Positions 16,577 to 25,835 of a DNA stretch of 41,127 nucleotides are shown here, in pieces. The number at the start of each line of letters is the position of its first letter. Position 1 is the stretch's first letter. The position numbers and the translations under genes were made by a program. The DNA is from a virus. The notes under the pieces are model-generated. The model did not search any database. It was not told the origin of the DNA and was given only the letters and a program-made list of their open reading frames with translations. The stretch is taken from the IMG/VR virus record IMGVR_UViG_3300040808_002390, positions 1 to 41,127 of that record; one strand, given 5' to 3'.

Positions 16577-17979
16577 GTCAGTTCCTCGGGGACCTTGTCC
16601 TCACACTCGACGATGGTGAAGGAGACCTCGCAAATATCGCGGGTGATCCACTTCTCCTCCAACGCACCTGAGAACCTACCAGCAAAAGCACGGTGCAGGC
16701 AAGGAGTCAAGTTGGTGCCGGGAATCTGAAACACGGTGTTGTGCATGTCCAGGTTCCAAGCAGTCACCCGCCCCGCCCCTCCGACCACAGGACTGCCCGC
16801 AGAGATCTCGTTGACGTACCAGTCCCCGCCGTACTGAAAAGCTGTCGCGGTGGTCGTGTTCAGGAAGTCTTGAAGGTTGCCCCCGATCGGTACGACCAAC
16901 CTAGTGCTGCTAGCCCGCTGTGCTTTCTCGTAGATGACCGTAGGGCTGACAACCCACATGGGCCTAGCGCCGCCCTGGGTAGAGTCGAACGCCTGAAGGA
17001 TCGAGTACCACTCCTGTCGGGTCACTGTCAGCGACGTGACCTCCATCGACCAACGGGGACGGAACCCCGACATTCTCGTCAAACTGCCCGCACCAGAGTT
17101 GCCTGGGCGGACGTAGCTGACTTTAAGCGCCTCTGCCCAGTTGTGGTCTACGGGGAACACTAGGCGGGCCGCGCCGCTCTGTCCTGTGAACGTGCTGTAG
17201 CCAGAAGGGGTCGTCCCGGCAGGCTGCGAAGAGGGCATTACGTTGATGCCGGGGTACTCTTCGCCTGAGATTTCCGCTTCGATCACCTTGGCCGTGGTGT
17301 ACGACGAAGGCACTTCGAGCAACGGCAAACAATCCATCACCGGAACTACCCGCCAACCTAGGGCCAGGGGCGGGTCTACGTCAGTTTGAAACCCTTGCGG
17401 GTCGGGCGTCAGCACTAGGCGGTTTGGGTCGCCAGCGGTCATGCTGCCCGGCTGAATTACCGCGTACAGGGCAGGCAGCTCAGTCGTGCCGTTGAGGCGA
17501 AGCAGCGGCGTGTTGTACGGAGGCACCAGGAACACTCCCTGTCCTTCAAAGAACCTGCGGGTGTCCAGATCCTCGACGACGATGTACGTCGCTGTCATGT
17601 TGACGATTTCAGTCGAGTCACAGTCCAGAGGCAGCTTCCACGACTTGCCCAGACCAAAGCCAAAGAAGTCGTAGGCGTTCGCCAGAGTAGCGGAGATGTC
17701 AGGGCTCGTCCGAGCCAAGAACTGCTCAAGGAAGCCTGCCTTGATCTCGTCCGAGATAGCTGAGAAGCTGGCTGCCCGAAGAGGGCGCACGTCCAAGGCT
17801 GTGTACTGCTCGCGGTTGCCGAACGTGCTGGCCAGCGTCTCCACTTCGTACGAGGTCGAGACCCGGAATTCGTCTTTCCAATTGTGGTGGGCGTAGGCGG
17901 GCCTTCCCAACTCAAGCGGCTGAGACTCCATTGTCCGCGTGAAAGCAGACACCGTAGATGTCAGGCTTCGGAACGGCAT
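16573..17979 (-). CDS. Distal-tail-like protein between tape measure and hub
   Basis: A 468-residue protein directly after the tape measure. The N-terminal half has the pattern ETLASTFGNREQYTALDVR, then PLRAASF, resembling the strand motif (GREQRxALRxxPRR) of distal tail proteins. The C-terminal half repeats a similar fold theme (VTSLTVTRQEWYSILQAFDS, then ARPMWVVSP). It may therefore hold two related domains, one forming the ring at the end of the tube. Equivalent positions are lambda gpM and GTA gp12. ATGA overlap with the hub gene and 1-base overlap with the tape measure. Assignment rests on position and weak motif likeness. Confidence 0.65.
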   Translation of the reverse strand: MPFRSLTSTVSAFTRTMESQPLELGRPAYAHHNWKDEFRVSTSYEVETLASTFGNREQYTALDVRPLRAASFSAISDEIKAGFLEQFLARTSPDISATLANAYDFFGFGLGKSWKLPLDCDSTEIVNMTATYIVVEDLDTRRFFEGQGVFLVPPYNTPLLRLNGTTELPALYAVIQPGSMTAGDPNRLVLTPDPQGFQTDVDPPLALGWRVVPVMDCLPLLEVPSSYTTAKVIEAEISGEEYPGINVMPSSQPAGTTPSGYSTFTGQSGAARLVFPVDHNWAEALKVSYVRPGNSGAGSLTRMSGFRPRWSMEVTSLTVTRQEWYSILQAFDSTQGGARPMWVVSPTVIYEKAQRASSTRLVVPIGGNLQDFLNTTTATAFQYGGDWYVNEISAGSPVVGGAGRVTAWNLDMHNTVFQIPGTNLTPCLHRAFAGRFSGALEEKWITRDICEVSFTIVECEDKVPEELT

Positions 17980-20900
17980 TAGCGCATAGGACGCTTGTTG
18001 AGCATCCGCAGGGCCTGCTGGTTAGTCCGCTTGTTGATCCCTGCCACGAATTGCGGGTTGTCGTGAATGCGCCTCATGCTGCGCTCGTCCGTGACCAGCA
18101 CCGGGAGAACTGCGGTGCCCTGGTTGGAGCTTGCCAGTTGGTCTGCCGTGCGAAGAGTGCCCGAGGCAGGACCGCCCGTTGCAAAGCCCTTGGGAGCGTT
18201 CCTGAGCGACCCGAAGTTCGGCAGGCCGTGGACCCCGCGCCGGAGCTTCTCAAGCGCGTAGAAGAGCCCAGGAGCACGCCGCTCCATCTCGGGTGTGGCG
18301 ACGTACTCGCCGGGCCGCAGGAACGCCGGGATCGTGTCCCTGGGATCGAGCCCTGAAGGCGCTGAAGGGAGCGCCAAGGCACTAGAAACTGCGCCCCCTC
18401 CGATGTGGCCTGCTGCGGACACAGACCCTCCGAGTGCTCCACCAGGGGCAGCACCAGGGAAAGCGCCTTGAGCAGCAGCGCCCGCGACCGCAGCACCTGC
18501 ACTCAAACCACCGCTAGCGGAAATGGCTGCGGTCAGCGTAGTGAGGGCAACCGTGTTCGCCTCCAGCGCGATGTTGTTGAACAACTCAAGACCGAACAGC
18601 TCCGAGAGGGCGTTCAGCAGCGGCTGGAACAGGAACTTGTCGATCACCGCGTTGACGAACTGGTTCGCGAGGTCTTGGCCCAGGCGTCGGGCCAGCAGCC
18701 CGAAGTCCACGTCTTCACCAGTGAACGCTGCCTGAAGCGCCGTCGTAGCGGCGTTCTGGACCCCGGCTCGCAGCGTCTGGAACGTGCCCGTGAACAGGGT
18801 CTGGGAGATCGCCTCGGTAGTCAGTTGGCTACTGAGCGTGTCAATCGCGCCCGCGCCGCCCCGGCCCACGTTGCTCAACGACAGGAGCTTCCGTGTGCGC
18901 TCTAGCTGCTTGTCGATTTCCTCGTTCTGGAGCTTCAGGATCTCGGCAGAGTCGAGATCTACCTCGTTGCGCTCTTTCGCCAGCCTCACGAACTCTTTGA
19001 ACGCCGCGTTCTCCTGAGGGTAGCGTTGGCCAAGTTTCGCCAGCAGTAGTTCCGCAGCAGCCACTCCCTCGTTGCGGGCCTCGACCCGCTTCAAGATCTG
19101 CTCGCGCTCGATCAGGTTCTCTCGAATTTGAGAGCCCCCTTCAATGACCTGACGAAGCTGATCCCCCAATGGACCGAACACGGGCACCTGACGCAGACGC
19201 TCCGCAGTTTGAAGGTCGGGGCGTTGCTGCACGTCGGCTTGAGCGTTCAAAATCTCAAGCTGCTTGGTGACTAGGTCCAGGCGGTCCTTCTCTCCCTGTT
19301 TCAGGTCCGCGTCGATCAGCTTACGTTGCGCCTTCAGTAGCAGCAATCTGCTACTGAAGGCGCTCTGAGTTTTGATCGCCTCGTTGATCTCTTTCTGCGT
19401 GCGAAGGAGTCCTTCGTTCTTCTTTTCTGTCTCGACCAGGGCATCGTTCAGGGATTTGATCACATCCTCTGTGCCCGTGCCCAGAGCGCCTGCCTGAGCA
19501 GCCGCCAACTCTCCCTGAAAACCACGGTTGAACTCCCTGAGAGATTTGGCGAAGTCCTCGGCAGTCAGCAGCTTGGAGACTGCTCCGGCGGAAATGCCCT
19601 CTCCGATATCTTCCCCGAGCCCAAACAGTTTATTGCTGAGAGAGCGAACCCCTGACGAGATCGCCTCAAAGAGATCGTCAGAGAACCCGTCCAGCCCGAC
19701 GCCGCCCTCTGGCGTAAGCCCCTTCAAGTCTTCTTTGAACGGACTGGCACTGATGAACCTATTTATCTCATCTTCCAGGTTGCTGATTCGGTCAACGCGC
19801 TCCTGGATGCGTTTGTCAATGCGCTCGGCTTCAGCTAGCGACGCGCCACGCGCTTTTCTCTTTTGCTCCTCGAAGATCCTCAGCTCGCGCTGCGCGTTGC
19901 GTAGTTCTTTGACTTGGTCTTGGACAAGCTTGGCCTCAGCGGCAAAATTCCCCGCAGCCCCGAACTCGCCCGAGAAGAAACGCTTGGCGATCCCGATAGT
20001 GACTTTGAGTCCGTTAGCCGCTGCTTCAAGACTTGCGTTCAGCCCAGGCAACGATGCAGCGAACTTTTCAACTGCAACGATCCCTGCCAAGATCAGTAGC
20101 GGAGTCGCCAGGAACGCGGAGTTGACCGCAAGCGCTGCCGCCTTGAGCCCGGCCAAACTGAAAGTCAGCGACCTAGCCGCAGTGACCAGTTTTCCAATGC
20201 CCGCAGTGATCTGCTTCGGGGTCAGGAAGATCAGCAACTTGAGAGCTGCCGATGCCGACAAGCTGGCCGTTGCGATCGCGGCAAACGAACTTAGTGCCCG
20301 GCCTAGTGCACTCCCTGAAAGCTCTTGAACAGCTTCAAGAAGACCAAGTGCGACACTGAACAGGATGTTAAACACCTGCACGAGCGGGGCGAACGCGGTA
20401 GCTACCAGTGCCGCAGACTCGCCAAGCTCGAAAAAGCCCTTTGCCAGAAGCCCGATCAGCTCCCCGAACGGCTGACCGTCCCTGCCCAGGATTTCAGTGA
20501 TCTCGTCGAACGGCTCGACCAAGAACTGGATGAACGTAGCCAGTTCGCGTTGAGCTTCGTCGTTTGAAAGAGCGTCCCTAACCTCAGAGCCAACCCGTCC
20601 CAAGGTGTCTCTCAGTTGTTCGGTGCCCGCTGCACCTGCCAACCGGAACGCATCCTCAAGGTCGGAAGCAATGACCGGGAGCGTGTTACGCAGAGCCTCA
20701 GAAGCCTCAGCAATACCCGAGAACTTCTCCTGAATAAACTCGAACAGCCTGCCCGCTTCTTTTGCCTTGCGGATGTCCGGGTTCGTAATTCCGAGCGCCG
20801 TGGCAATTCGCGTGTCTCGCGGGCGAACGGTGCCCTGAAGCACCGAGCGGATCTCTTCAGCAAGCTGGGTCTGCGGCACCCCGAGAAGCGTGGCACCCTG

Positions 20901-22232
20901 CGAGAAGAGCAACGCCACCTCGCGGAATTGACTGAGGTCCAAGCCGTTGCCTAGGGCCTGACTGACGTTCTGCTGGTAGATCGTCAGCAGCTGTTCAAAC
21001 GTCGCGGTTGTGCCCAGGGCCTGCTTGCGGATCTCAGTAATCTCGACCCTGGAAATCTTCAGGGCCTCTGCGTACTTCTCAGCCCCTTGGAGCAGGTTGC
21101 CTTGACTGTCAACGATGTCCGAAGCACCTGCCACAAGACCCGCTACTGAAAGTCTCGCAGTCTCAAGCTCATTGCCGAACTCCACAGCGTTCTTGAGCCC
21201 GAACTTAATGGCGTCAATGCTTCGCGTAATGCCTCGGTACACTACGAGACCAACGACCACGCCTCGGATGGTGCCCTTCAGGCGATTGAAGAACTCGTTC
21301 TGCTTCTTGACCTCCTTGTTGCTGCTCCTGACTACGCGAGCAAGGTCTGCCTGTGCCGAGTTGAATTCGGTCTGAAGCGCAAGACGATCCACCGGAGAGA
21401 GCTTCTCGCCCGGCTGCGCCAATCGGTCAGCGGCCAGCGCCCTCTCCACCTTCGCAAGACGCAGGTTTGCCTTCCGAAGAGCTTGCTCCTCTTGAAGCCT
21501 CAGCAACGTCCCTTTCTCGGAAGCGAGCTTGGACTTCTCGCTGGCCAGCCTTTCGTCGGCCTTGGCGACAATCTGAGCTTCAGCCGCACGAAGGGTCTGT
21601 GCAGCCTTGAGCTGTCGCGTCTTGGTTCTTTCTATGTCGGCTTCTTGCCGTTGCAGTTCCGCGAGAATGATTGCTCGCTGCTGCTCAAGTTTGACCCTTT
21701 CTTGAGCCAGTTGCTTGATCGAGGATTCGCTTGCCTTAAACGCCCGCTCGACAATAGGGACCTTTCTCGCAAACCTCCCCTCCTTGTCTCTTCCCGTGAC
21801 CGCGCCGGACTCTTTTCTCCTCCGGTTCAGTTCTGCCTGAAGCCTCGACTCGCGCTTAACCTCCGTGATTCGCGCGTTTGTTTCTTTCAGCAGCTGCTTG
21901 TTCTGCTGGCGACTCAGCTTGAGTCCTTCGACGTAGGTCTTGCCGCCCTCGTTTTGTGCCTTGCGAAGGCTGACGTTTGAGGTTGCTGTCTTCCTGATCG
22001 CCTCGTTGAGCTTGTTCTCTTCCGCGACCAACAGGCGAAGGTCTGCACGAACTTTCTTGAGCCGAGACAGCTCGTCCTTCTCAACTAGGGTCAGGGAGCC
22101 CTTTTTGAACCTCCCCTTGGCGTCTCGAACGGCGGTTTCAAGCTGTTTGATCTCACGCTGAACACGGTCGAACTCGTTCTCATTAGCGAACTCGGCGCTG
22201 ATGATTAGCTTCAGTTCTTCTTGTTCGGCCAT
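17979..22232 (-). CDS. Tail tape measure protein
   Basis: A 1417-residue protein that sets tail length. Residues 1-330 are long, highly charged helices rich in Lys, Glu, Arg and Gln, a predicted coiled coil. Hydrophobic segments follow near 325-345 (GTIRGVVVGLVVYRGITRS) and between about 610 and 740, the usual place of membrane-inserting segments. The end carries a Gly/Ala-rich stretch and then DTIPAFLRPGEYVATPEME, a signature common near the C-terminus of tape measures. At about 1.5 angstrom per residue it predicts a tail near 210 nm. It follows the GT stop by 3 bases and precedes the distal-tail gene, as expected. Confidence 0.93.
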   Translation of the reverse strand: MAEQEELKLIISAEFANENEFDRVQREIKQLETAVRDAKGRFKKGSLTLVEKDELSRLKKVRADLRLLVAEENKLNEAIRKTATSNVSLRKAQNEGGKTYVEGLKLSRQQNKQLLKETNARITEVKRESRLQAELNRRRKESGAVTGRDKEGRFARKVPIVERAFKASESSIKQLAQERVKLEQQRAIILAELQRQEADIERTKTRQLKAAQTLRAAEAQIVAKADERLASEKSKLASEKGTLLRLQEEQALRKANLRLAKVERALAADRLAQPGEKLSPVDRLALQTEFNSAQADLARVVRSSNKEVKKQNEFFNRLKGTIRGVVVGLVVYRGITRSIDAIKFGLKNAVEFGNELETARLSVAGLVAGASDIVDSQGNLLQGAEKYAEALKISRVEITEIRKQALGTTATFEQLLTIYQQNVSQALGNGLDLSQFREVALLFSQGATLLGVPQTQLAEEIRSVLQGTVRPRDTRIATALGITNPDIRKAKEAGRLFEFIQEKFSGIAEASEALRNTLPVIASDLEDAFRLAGAAGTEQLRDTLGRVGSEVRDALSNDEAQRELATFIQFLVEPFDEITEILGRDGQPFGELIGLLAKGFFELGESAALVATAFAPLVQVFNILFSVALGLLEAVQELSGSALGRALSSFAAIATASLSASAALKLLIFLTPKQITAGIGKLVTAARSLTFSLAGLKAAALAVNSAFLATPLLILAGIVAVEKFAASLPGLNASLEAAANGLKVTIGIAKRFFSGEFGAAGNFAAEAKLVQDQVKELRNAQRELRIFEEQKRKARGASLAEAERIDKRIQERVDRISNLEDEINRFISASPFKEDLKGLTPEGGVGLDGFSDDLFEAISSGVRSLSNKLFGLGEDIGEGISAGAVSKLLTAEDFAKSLREFNRGFQGELAAAQAGALGTGTEDVIKSLNDALVETEKKNEGLLRTQKEINEAIKTQSAFSSRLLLLKAQRKLIDADLKQGEKDRLDLVTKQLEILNAQADVQQRPDLQTAERLRQVPVFGPLGDQLRQVIEGGSQIRENLIEREQILKRVEARNEGVAAAELLLAKLGQRYPQENAAFKEFVRLAKERNEVDLDSAEILKLQNEEIDKQLERTRKLLSLSNVGRGGAGAIDTLSSQLTTEAISQTLFTGTFQTLRAGVQNAATTALQAAFTGEDVDFGLLARRLGQDLANQFVNAVIDKFLFQPLLNALSELFGLELFNNIALEANTVALTTLTAAISASGGLSAGAAVAGAAAQGAFPGAAPGGALGGSVSAAGHIGGGAVSSALALPSAPSGLDPRDTIPAFLRPGEYVATPEMERRAPGLFYALEKLRRGVHGLPNFGSLRNAPKGFATGGPASGTLRTADQLASSNQGTAVLPVLVTDERSMRRIHDNPQFVAGINKRTNQQALRMLNKRPMR

Positions 22233-22235
22233 GAG

Positions 22236-23029
22236 TCAGCGTGAGTTCTTCTGGAACTCCTTGAGGCGTTTCTTGATGTCCTTGCCGCTTCCCTGTGCGC
22301 CAAGGGCCGTGTTGGAAAGGTGGAGTGCCTGTTCAGACATTTCCGCCTTGGACTCAAGAGCAGCCAGCTCAAGAAGCTGGCTGACTCCCAAGGTGGTCAG
22401 GTAGCTGGGATCGCTTCCTCTGCGGGCGAGGTAGGCAACACAGTCAGCGACGGTGCGCCAGGACTGGTCGTTTCGCTCATCGACTGTTTGAGGGTCTCGG
22501 CCAGATCTCCGAGCGCGGCGTCGTCCAGCTTCACGTTCAGCATCTGACGCACCGCTCCCGAAAAAGGGCCGAAGACTCCTGCGTTGGCCTTCAAGGCCCC
22601 GAGCAGGCACTCGACGAACACACCAGCCCCGCAGTCTTCGAGCAGCGTTTTGCCTGTGACGCCGTCGAGGCGCAGAGAGTCCGCGATGAACTCTGACAGC
22701 AGCTGCTGGTTGGTCTGACCCATCAGAGCCTCACCGAGTTGGTGGATCGCTTCGGTGCGCTTCTCTTCGTGGTGCCGCGCCAGCTCCGGCGAGACCGAAA
22801 GGTGGGTCTCGTCTTTGCTGACTTGCTCGTCTCCCGTCTGGTTGTAGGAGGTCTGGGATCCTGCGTCATCGCGGGGGTTCCGCATGAGCTGCATGATCGC
22901 GTCGGTGGAAAGGGTGGCTACGTTGCGGAGCTTCGAGAACATCCCCACGGAAACTTCGTGGAAGACCACTTCTCGCCCGTTCACCTCATGAATTTCGGTG
23001 CGGGGCTCCATCCAAGTTTGATTACTCAT
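22236..23029 (-). CDS. Frameshifted chaperone fusion (gpGT-like)
   Basis: Predicted -1 frameshift product: 156 residues of the G frame up to Gly-Pro-Phe, then 108 residues from the overlapping frame ending at 22236, about 264 residues in all. The T part begins with a very basic linker (EAGRRRARRSGRD) and has a conserved-looking helical domain (SWRTVADCVAYLARRGSDPS). Positions and frame relation match lambda G/GT: T in the -1 frame, ending just before the tape measure start. The T part would bind the tape measure or recruit tube subunits. Without frameshifting the T frame has no credible start. Confidence 0.85.
22397..23029 (-). CDS. Tail assembly chaperone (gpG-like, unshifted product)
   Basis: A 210-residue acidic helical protein directly upstream of the tape measure, the fixed place of the lambda G gene. 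Such chaperones coat the tape measure before tube assembly and are absent from the virion. Its frame continues for 52 codons beyond a slippery heptamer at 22568-22562 and stops at 22397. The last 40 residues (SETTSPGAPSLTVLPTSPAE) look unstructured, as expected for a tail that is replaced when ribosomes shift. The ATG at 23029 lacks a strong Shine-Dalgarno sequence; a stable hairpin lies just upstream. Confidence 0.85.
   Translation of the reverse strand: MSNQTWMEPRTEIHEVNGREVVFHEVSVGMFSKLRNVATLSTDAIMQLMRNPRDDAGSQTSYNQTGDEQVSKDETHLSVSPELARHHEEKRTEAIHQLGEALMGQTNQQLLSEFIADSLRLDGVTGKTLLEDCGAGVFVECLLGALKANAGVFGPFSGAVRQMLNVKLDDAALGDLAETLKQSMSETTSPGAPSLTVLPTSPAEEAIPAT
22562..22568 (-). promoter_or_regulatory. 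Programmed -1 ribosomal frameshift site (C CCT TTT)
   Basis: The minus strand reads GGC CCT TTT TCG in the G frame, giving a perfect X XXY YYZ heptamer, C CCT TTT. Slipping back one base keeps full pairing at the TTT codon and two of three pairs at CCT, and enters the T frame. An imperfect stem (GAGCG at 22557-22553 with CGCTC at 22515-22511) could form 4 bases downstream as a stimulator. Confidence 0.85.
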
Positions 23030-23052
23030 GGCTACAGCATACTAATGGAATA

Positions 23053-23081
23053 GGGGGCCAGGGTGAAAAACCCTGGCCCCC
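23053..23081 (-). terminator. Strong hairpin after the tail tube gene
   Basis: Perfect 11-bp stem GGGGGCCAGGG / CCCTGGCCCCC (23053-23063 with 23071-23081) and a 7-base loop. It lies between the tail tube stop and the chaperone start. On the minus strand it is followed by TATTCCATTAG, not a clear U-run, so it may be a partial terminator, an mRNA-end stabiliser or both. It would let the tube gene be expressed above downstream genes. Confidence 0.7.
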
Positions 23082-23115
23082 ACCCTTTCCTCCTCGGGCT
23101 CTCGCCCCAGGTGGC

Positions 23116-24198
23116 TCAGGAGTCCTTCACGTCGTACTTGTGGAAGAACCCTTGAAGGCCAGCACTGCCATCCATCCACGCAGGCTGCTCAACCGATCCC
23201 TCCAGGGAGGCCGTGGAGAAGTCCGTGCCGTCAGAGATGAGGTCCACTTCGCCCGAGGGAATGAGGCGCGTCTTGAAGACCTCGACCACGGCGCGGTAGC
23301 CCGAGCGGTTGGAGTCCTGCTGCTCGAAGCGGATCGCGATGGCACGACTGGCCTTGGCCAGACCTTGAACGACGGGACGCTTCTGCGGTGCGGAATCGTT
23401 GGTGTCGTTGTAGGTCAGCTTCATGCAGACGTTCGGATCGGTGTTGTTGCTAGCAGCACCTGCGATGCTCGCGTAGCTGCCCGAAACAGCCGAGTCCAGC
23501 AGAGGGCTCCCTTGCGGGATGAAGATCGTCCCCTGGGCCGCGTTGACGCTGAACGCGCCGCTAGCGGCGTTGTATGCGGTTCCGCCGCCGGACGCATCGT
23601 TCTCAGTCCCCGAGGCCAGCTCGATCTCAATCGTAGAGGCGTCCACCTGGAACAGGTGGTGAATCGGCTTCCAGGTCGGCAGGACAAAGGCAGGATTGCT
23701 TCCCCCTCCATCCGGGTCAATGGTCTGAGTCGTCCCTGAAGGCAAGTACGGCACACCAGCGTAGACCTTTCCCGCCCCATCGGACCACAGCTTGTAGGTC
23801 CGGCCAGCAACGGTCGGGTCTTCAGGGGGTTCCGCGTAACCAATGTTCGGCAGGAAGATCGCGCCGATCGCTGCTGAGCCAGCGTCAGGGGAATCCTGAG
23901 AGATCGCCTCGGCGGCGTAGATCAGCTCAAGGTTGGCGGTGTCGAGGATGTGGTCGAACGTCATCGAGAGGTCGATGTTCGTCTCGACGGCGACTCGCGC
24001 GTCACGCACACGCTGCTCACCGCACGACGTGTAGTGCTCGGCCTCGGTGGTGTCGAACGAAAGCTGCGCGGAGCTAACGTCACCGACATCGCGCCAGGGG
24101 CCGGGGTTATCGGAGTCGTCCAGAAGCGCGATCTTGACACACGCCCTGGGGATGGACAGGTTGCTGGAGTTCGGGGTTCCCGAGTTGTTAAACGGCAT
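23116..24198 (-). CDS. Major tail tube protein
   Basis: A 360-residue protein in the place of lambda gpV, between tail terminator and chaperones. The N-terminal part has a pattern known from tail tube proteins: DVGDVSSAQLSFDTTEAEHY, then TSCGEQRVRDARV, then NIDLSMTFDHI. The middle (120-260) is Gly/Ser/Asn-rich and may be an outward-facing domain. The end (FSTASLEGSVEQPAWMDG) fits the last strands of a tube subunit. The start at 24198 follows the previous stop by 5 bases. The hairpin immediately downstream fits a highly expressed gene. Confidence 0.82.
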   Translation of the reverse strand: MPFNNSGTPNSSNLSIPRACVKIALLDDSDNPGPWRDVGDVSSAQLSFDTTEAEHYTSCGEQRVRDARVAVETNIDLSMTFDHILDTANLELIYAAEAISQDSPDAGSAAIGAIFLPNIGYAEPPEDPTVAGRTYKLWSDGAGKVYAGVPYLPSGTTQTIDPDGGGSNPAFVLPTWKPIHHLFQVDASTIEIELASGTENDASGGGTAYNAASGAFSVNAAQGTIFIPQGSPLLDSAVSGSYASIAGAASNNTDPNVCMKLTYNDTNDSAPQKRPVVQGLAKASRAIAIRFEQQDSNRSGYRAVVEVFKTRLIPSGEVDLISDGTDFSTASLEGSVEQPAWMDGSAGLQGFFHKYDVKDS

Positions 24199-24203
24199 GG
24201 GTG

Positions 24204-24638
24204 TTACCTGACGAGTGTCTCGAAGGTGAGGATCAGGATCGTGCCCTTCTCAGGGTCGATCTTGGGTCGGTAAGGAGACTCAACGTCAAGCAGACGAAGC
24301 CAAGCGCCGTTCGCTTGAAGACCTTCATGTGCCAACTTCTCGATGAGTCTGTCAGTGATGACTTGTCGGTCCCACTCTACCGTGACTTTCCAGCGCCAAC
24401 GACGCCGTTCCGAGACGGATGAGCAAGACCTGCCCGGCTGGAACTCTTGCACCAGCGGGTGTGCGTACACGCTACGAGGAGTGTCGTAGTTCGTGGTCTG
24501 GTTCAGGATCAGCGACCCGTCAGTGTCGCGAGTCACAGACAACCTGGGGACCGCCAGAGACCGGACGTAGTCGTCGATCTCGTTTTGAAGGGCGATCTCC
24601 CTACTAGTCTCAGTGATCTCTACGACAGGCGATGCCAT
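24204..24638 (-). CDS. Tail terminator protein (gpU-like position)
   Basis: A 144-residue protein between the connector and the tail tube genes, the usual place of the tail terminator that caps the tube and joins it to the head. The fold-like pattern is helix first (IALQNEIDDYVRSL), strands in the middle (RRWRWKVTVEWDR), a helix (DRLIEKLAHEGLQ) and a final strand (GTILILTFETLV), as in gpU-like proteins. No sequence motif is decisive. The start overlaps the end of the connector gene by 19 bases. Function rests on gene order, size and pattern. Confidence 0.65.
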   Translation of the reverse strand: MASPVVEITETSREIALQNEIDDYVRSLAVPRLSVTRDTDGSLILNQTTNYDTPRSVYAHPLVQEFQPGRSCSSVSERRRWRWKVTVEWDRQVITDRLIEKLAHEGLQANGAWLRLLDVESPYRPKIDPEKGTILILTFETLVR

Positions 24639-25243
24639 AGACGGTGCTGGGTGTAGGAGGAAACGGGACCATAGTGCGTGGTCGAGGTGGTCAGGTGACC
24701 ATCACGCGAGGTCAGCAGAGGCGCTTCTTTGTCGGGGCCAAGCATGACTGCTCCGACCCCGCTGATCTTGCTCGCAGAAGAAAGCTCATCCACCTTCTGG
24801 GCCGCACGCATATCCGACAACAGGCGGCGAGAGATGTCATTGGCCTGGGCCTCAAGCTCCATAACGAGCTTGGCACGCTCCTGCGGATTGGAAAGACGGA
24901 AGGGAGCTTCGCGCTGGTAGGTGTCCAGCATCGACCCCGAGTCATCCATGAACGCAGAAGGCAAATCAGGCAGCAGGAAACGCTTTGTGAGCACAACCTC
25001 AAGCTGCTGCGCTTCGACCTTCTGGACTTCTTCCCGAGTGGTCGGGCTGTCCGTTGAAGGCAAGGCTGCGAGCGTCGCTACAGCCCCGTCGCCCAGGACC
25101 CGGATCATTAGCGTCCGAGCCCTGAGCATGGCGTCGTTGAGGATGTCGTCAGCGGCGTCGGTGTCGATCAAGCCCCCGAGACGGAGAGATGCCTTGAGCG
25201 TAGCCTTGTCGGCCACAAACAGGGGTGTCGCGGAAGCTGCCAT
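24620..25243 (-). CDS. Head-tail connector / adaptor protein
   Basis: A 207-residue mostly helical protein. The N-terminal part (LKASLRLGGLIDTDAADDIL, then NDAMLRARTLMIRVLGDG) resembles the helical bundle of gp6/gp15-type head completion adaptors, which open with a repeated short-helix pattern. It precedes the tail terminator gene and follows the small FI-position gene by 5 bases. It would form the ring under the portal. The C-terminal 40 residues are Ser/Thr/His-rich and probably flexible. No fold-defining motif; call based on order and helical pattern. Confidence 0.62.
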   Translation of the reverse strand: MAASATPLFVADKATLKASLRLGGLIDTDAADDILNDAMLRARTLMIRVLGDGAVATLAALPSTDSPTTREEVQKVEAQQLEVVLTKRFLLPDLPSAFMDDSGSMLDTYQREAPFRLSNPQERAKLVMELEAQANDISRRLLSDMRAAQKVDELSSASKISGVGAVMLGPDKEAPLLTSRDGHLTTSTTHYGPVSSYTQHRLWHRLS

Positions 25244-25248
25244 CGAGA

Positions 25249-25767
25249 TCAGGTTGCGGGAGTGATGTCGCCGCCAAGCGTGTGCTCGGCCTGCGAGGAG
25301 GAGCCTTTGCCACGGTCAGACTGAAGGATGTCTTCAAGCTGACTGCGGCCCATGTTGCTCAGGTGCTCCTCGGACATGCCGGGGATGGCCTGCTTGACGG
25401 TCTCACGAAGCTCGTGGTCCGACTTCTGGTCAAGGTAACGCTGGTCGTATCCCAGCGCAGTGCTTGAGTCGTTGATGAACAGAGCGTCGTCATCAACGCG
25501 CTCGGCCTTGGTCGACGTCCCGATAGCAGCGGCGTTGCCGATTGCTTGGGGCGCGGTCATCACCTTGTTCTTCTGAACATCCACGACCGTCTCGACTGTG
25601 CTGGGCACCAGAGTGCCAAGTTTGATCAGACGTTGGATCTCAGAGGCTTCGGTGATGCCGACAGCGTGAAGCTGCTCTTGATTGCGGATGACTTGATTGT
25701 GGGTGAGCAGAACCTTGCCTTGGGCAAGAACGGTGCCTTTGACCACATAGAAGACTTCGTTGGACAT
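25249..25767 (-). CDS. Small head-region protein with possible SAP/HeH-like end
   Basis: A 172-residue protein between major capsid and connector, the place of lambda FI. Start at ATG 25767 is preferred: sequence further upstream in this frame crosses the hairpin at 25797-25826 and runs into the end of the capsid gene. The N-terminal 50 residues are strand-rich (NEVFYVVKGTVLAQGKVLL). The C-terminal part (SDHELRETVKQAIPGMSEEH, then LSNMGRSQLEDIL) looks like a small helix-extension-helix or SAP-type module, common in proteins at this position. Its role may be in packaging or neck assembly. Moderate confidence in the gene, low in the function. Confidence 0.62.
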   Translation of the reverse strand: MSNEVFYVVKGTVLAQGKVLLTHNQVIRNQEQLHAVGITEASEIQRLIKLGTLVPSTVETVVDVQKNKVMTAPQAIGNAAAIGTSTKAERVDDDALFINDSSTALGYDQRYLDQKSDHELRETVKQAIPGMSEEHLSNMGRSQLEDILQSDRGKGSSSQAEHTLGGDITPAT

Positions 25768-25796
25768 GAGAGAGAGGGGGAAAGGGGTGTGGGAAC

Positions 25797-25826
25797 GAGG
25801 GGCAGTGCTTGAAAGCACCACCCCTC
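25797..25826 (-). terminator. Hairpin after the major capsid gene
   Basis: GAGGGG-CA-GTGC, loop TTGAAA, GCAC-CA-CCCCTC: two stem blocks (6 bp and 4 bp) around a symmetric 2-base internal loop. It lies 9 bases after the capsid stop. There is no U-run on the minus strand, so attenuation or transcript protection are as likely as full termination. Confidence 0.6.
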
Positions 25827-25835
25827 GCGTAGCAA

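Noticed and set aside
19528-20328. Ser/Ala-rich open frame opposite the tape measure (266 codons)
   Set aside because: Low-complexity antisense product of the helical tape measure sequence; no start signal.
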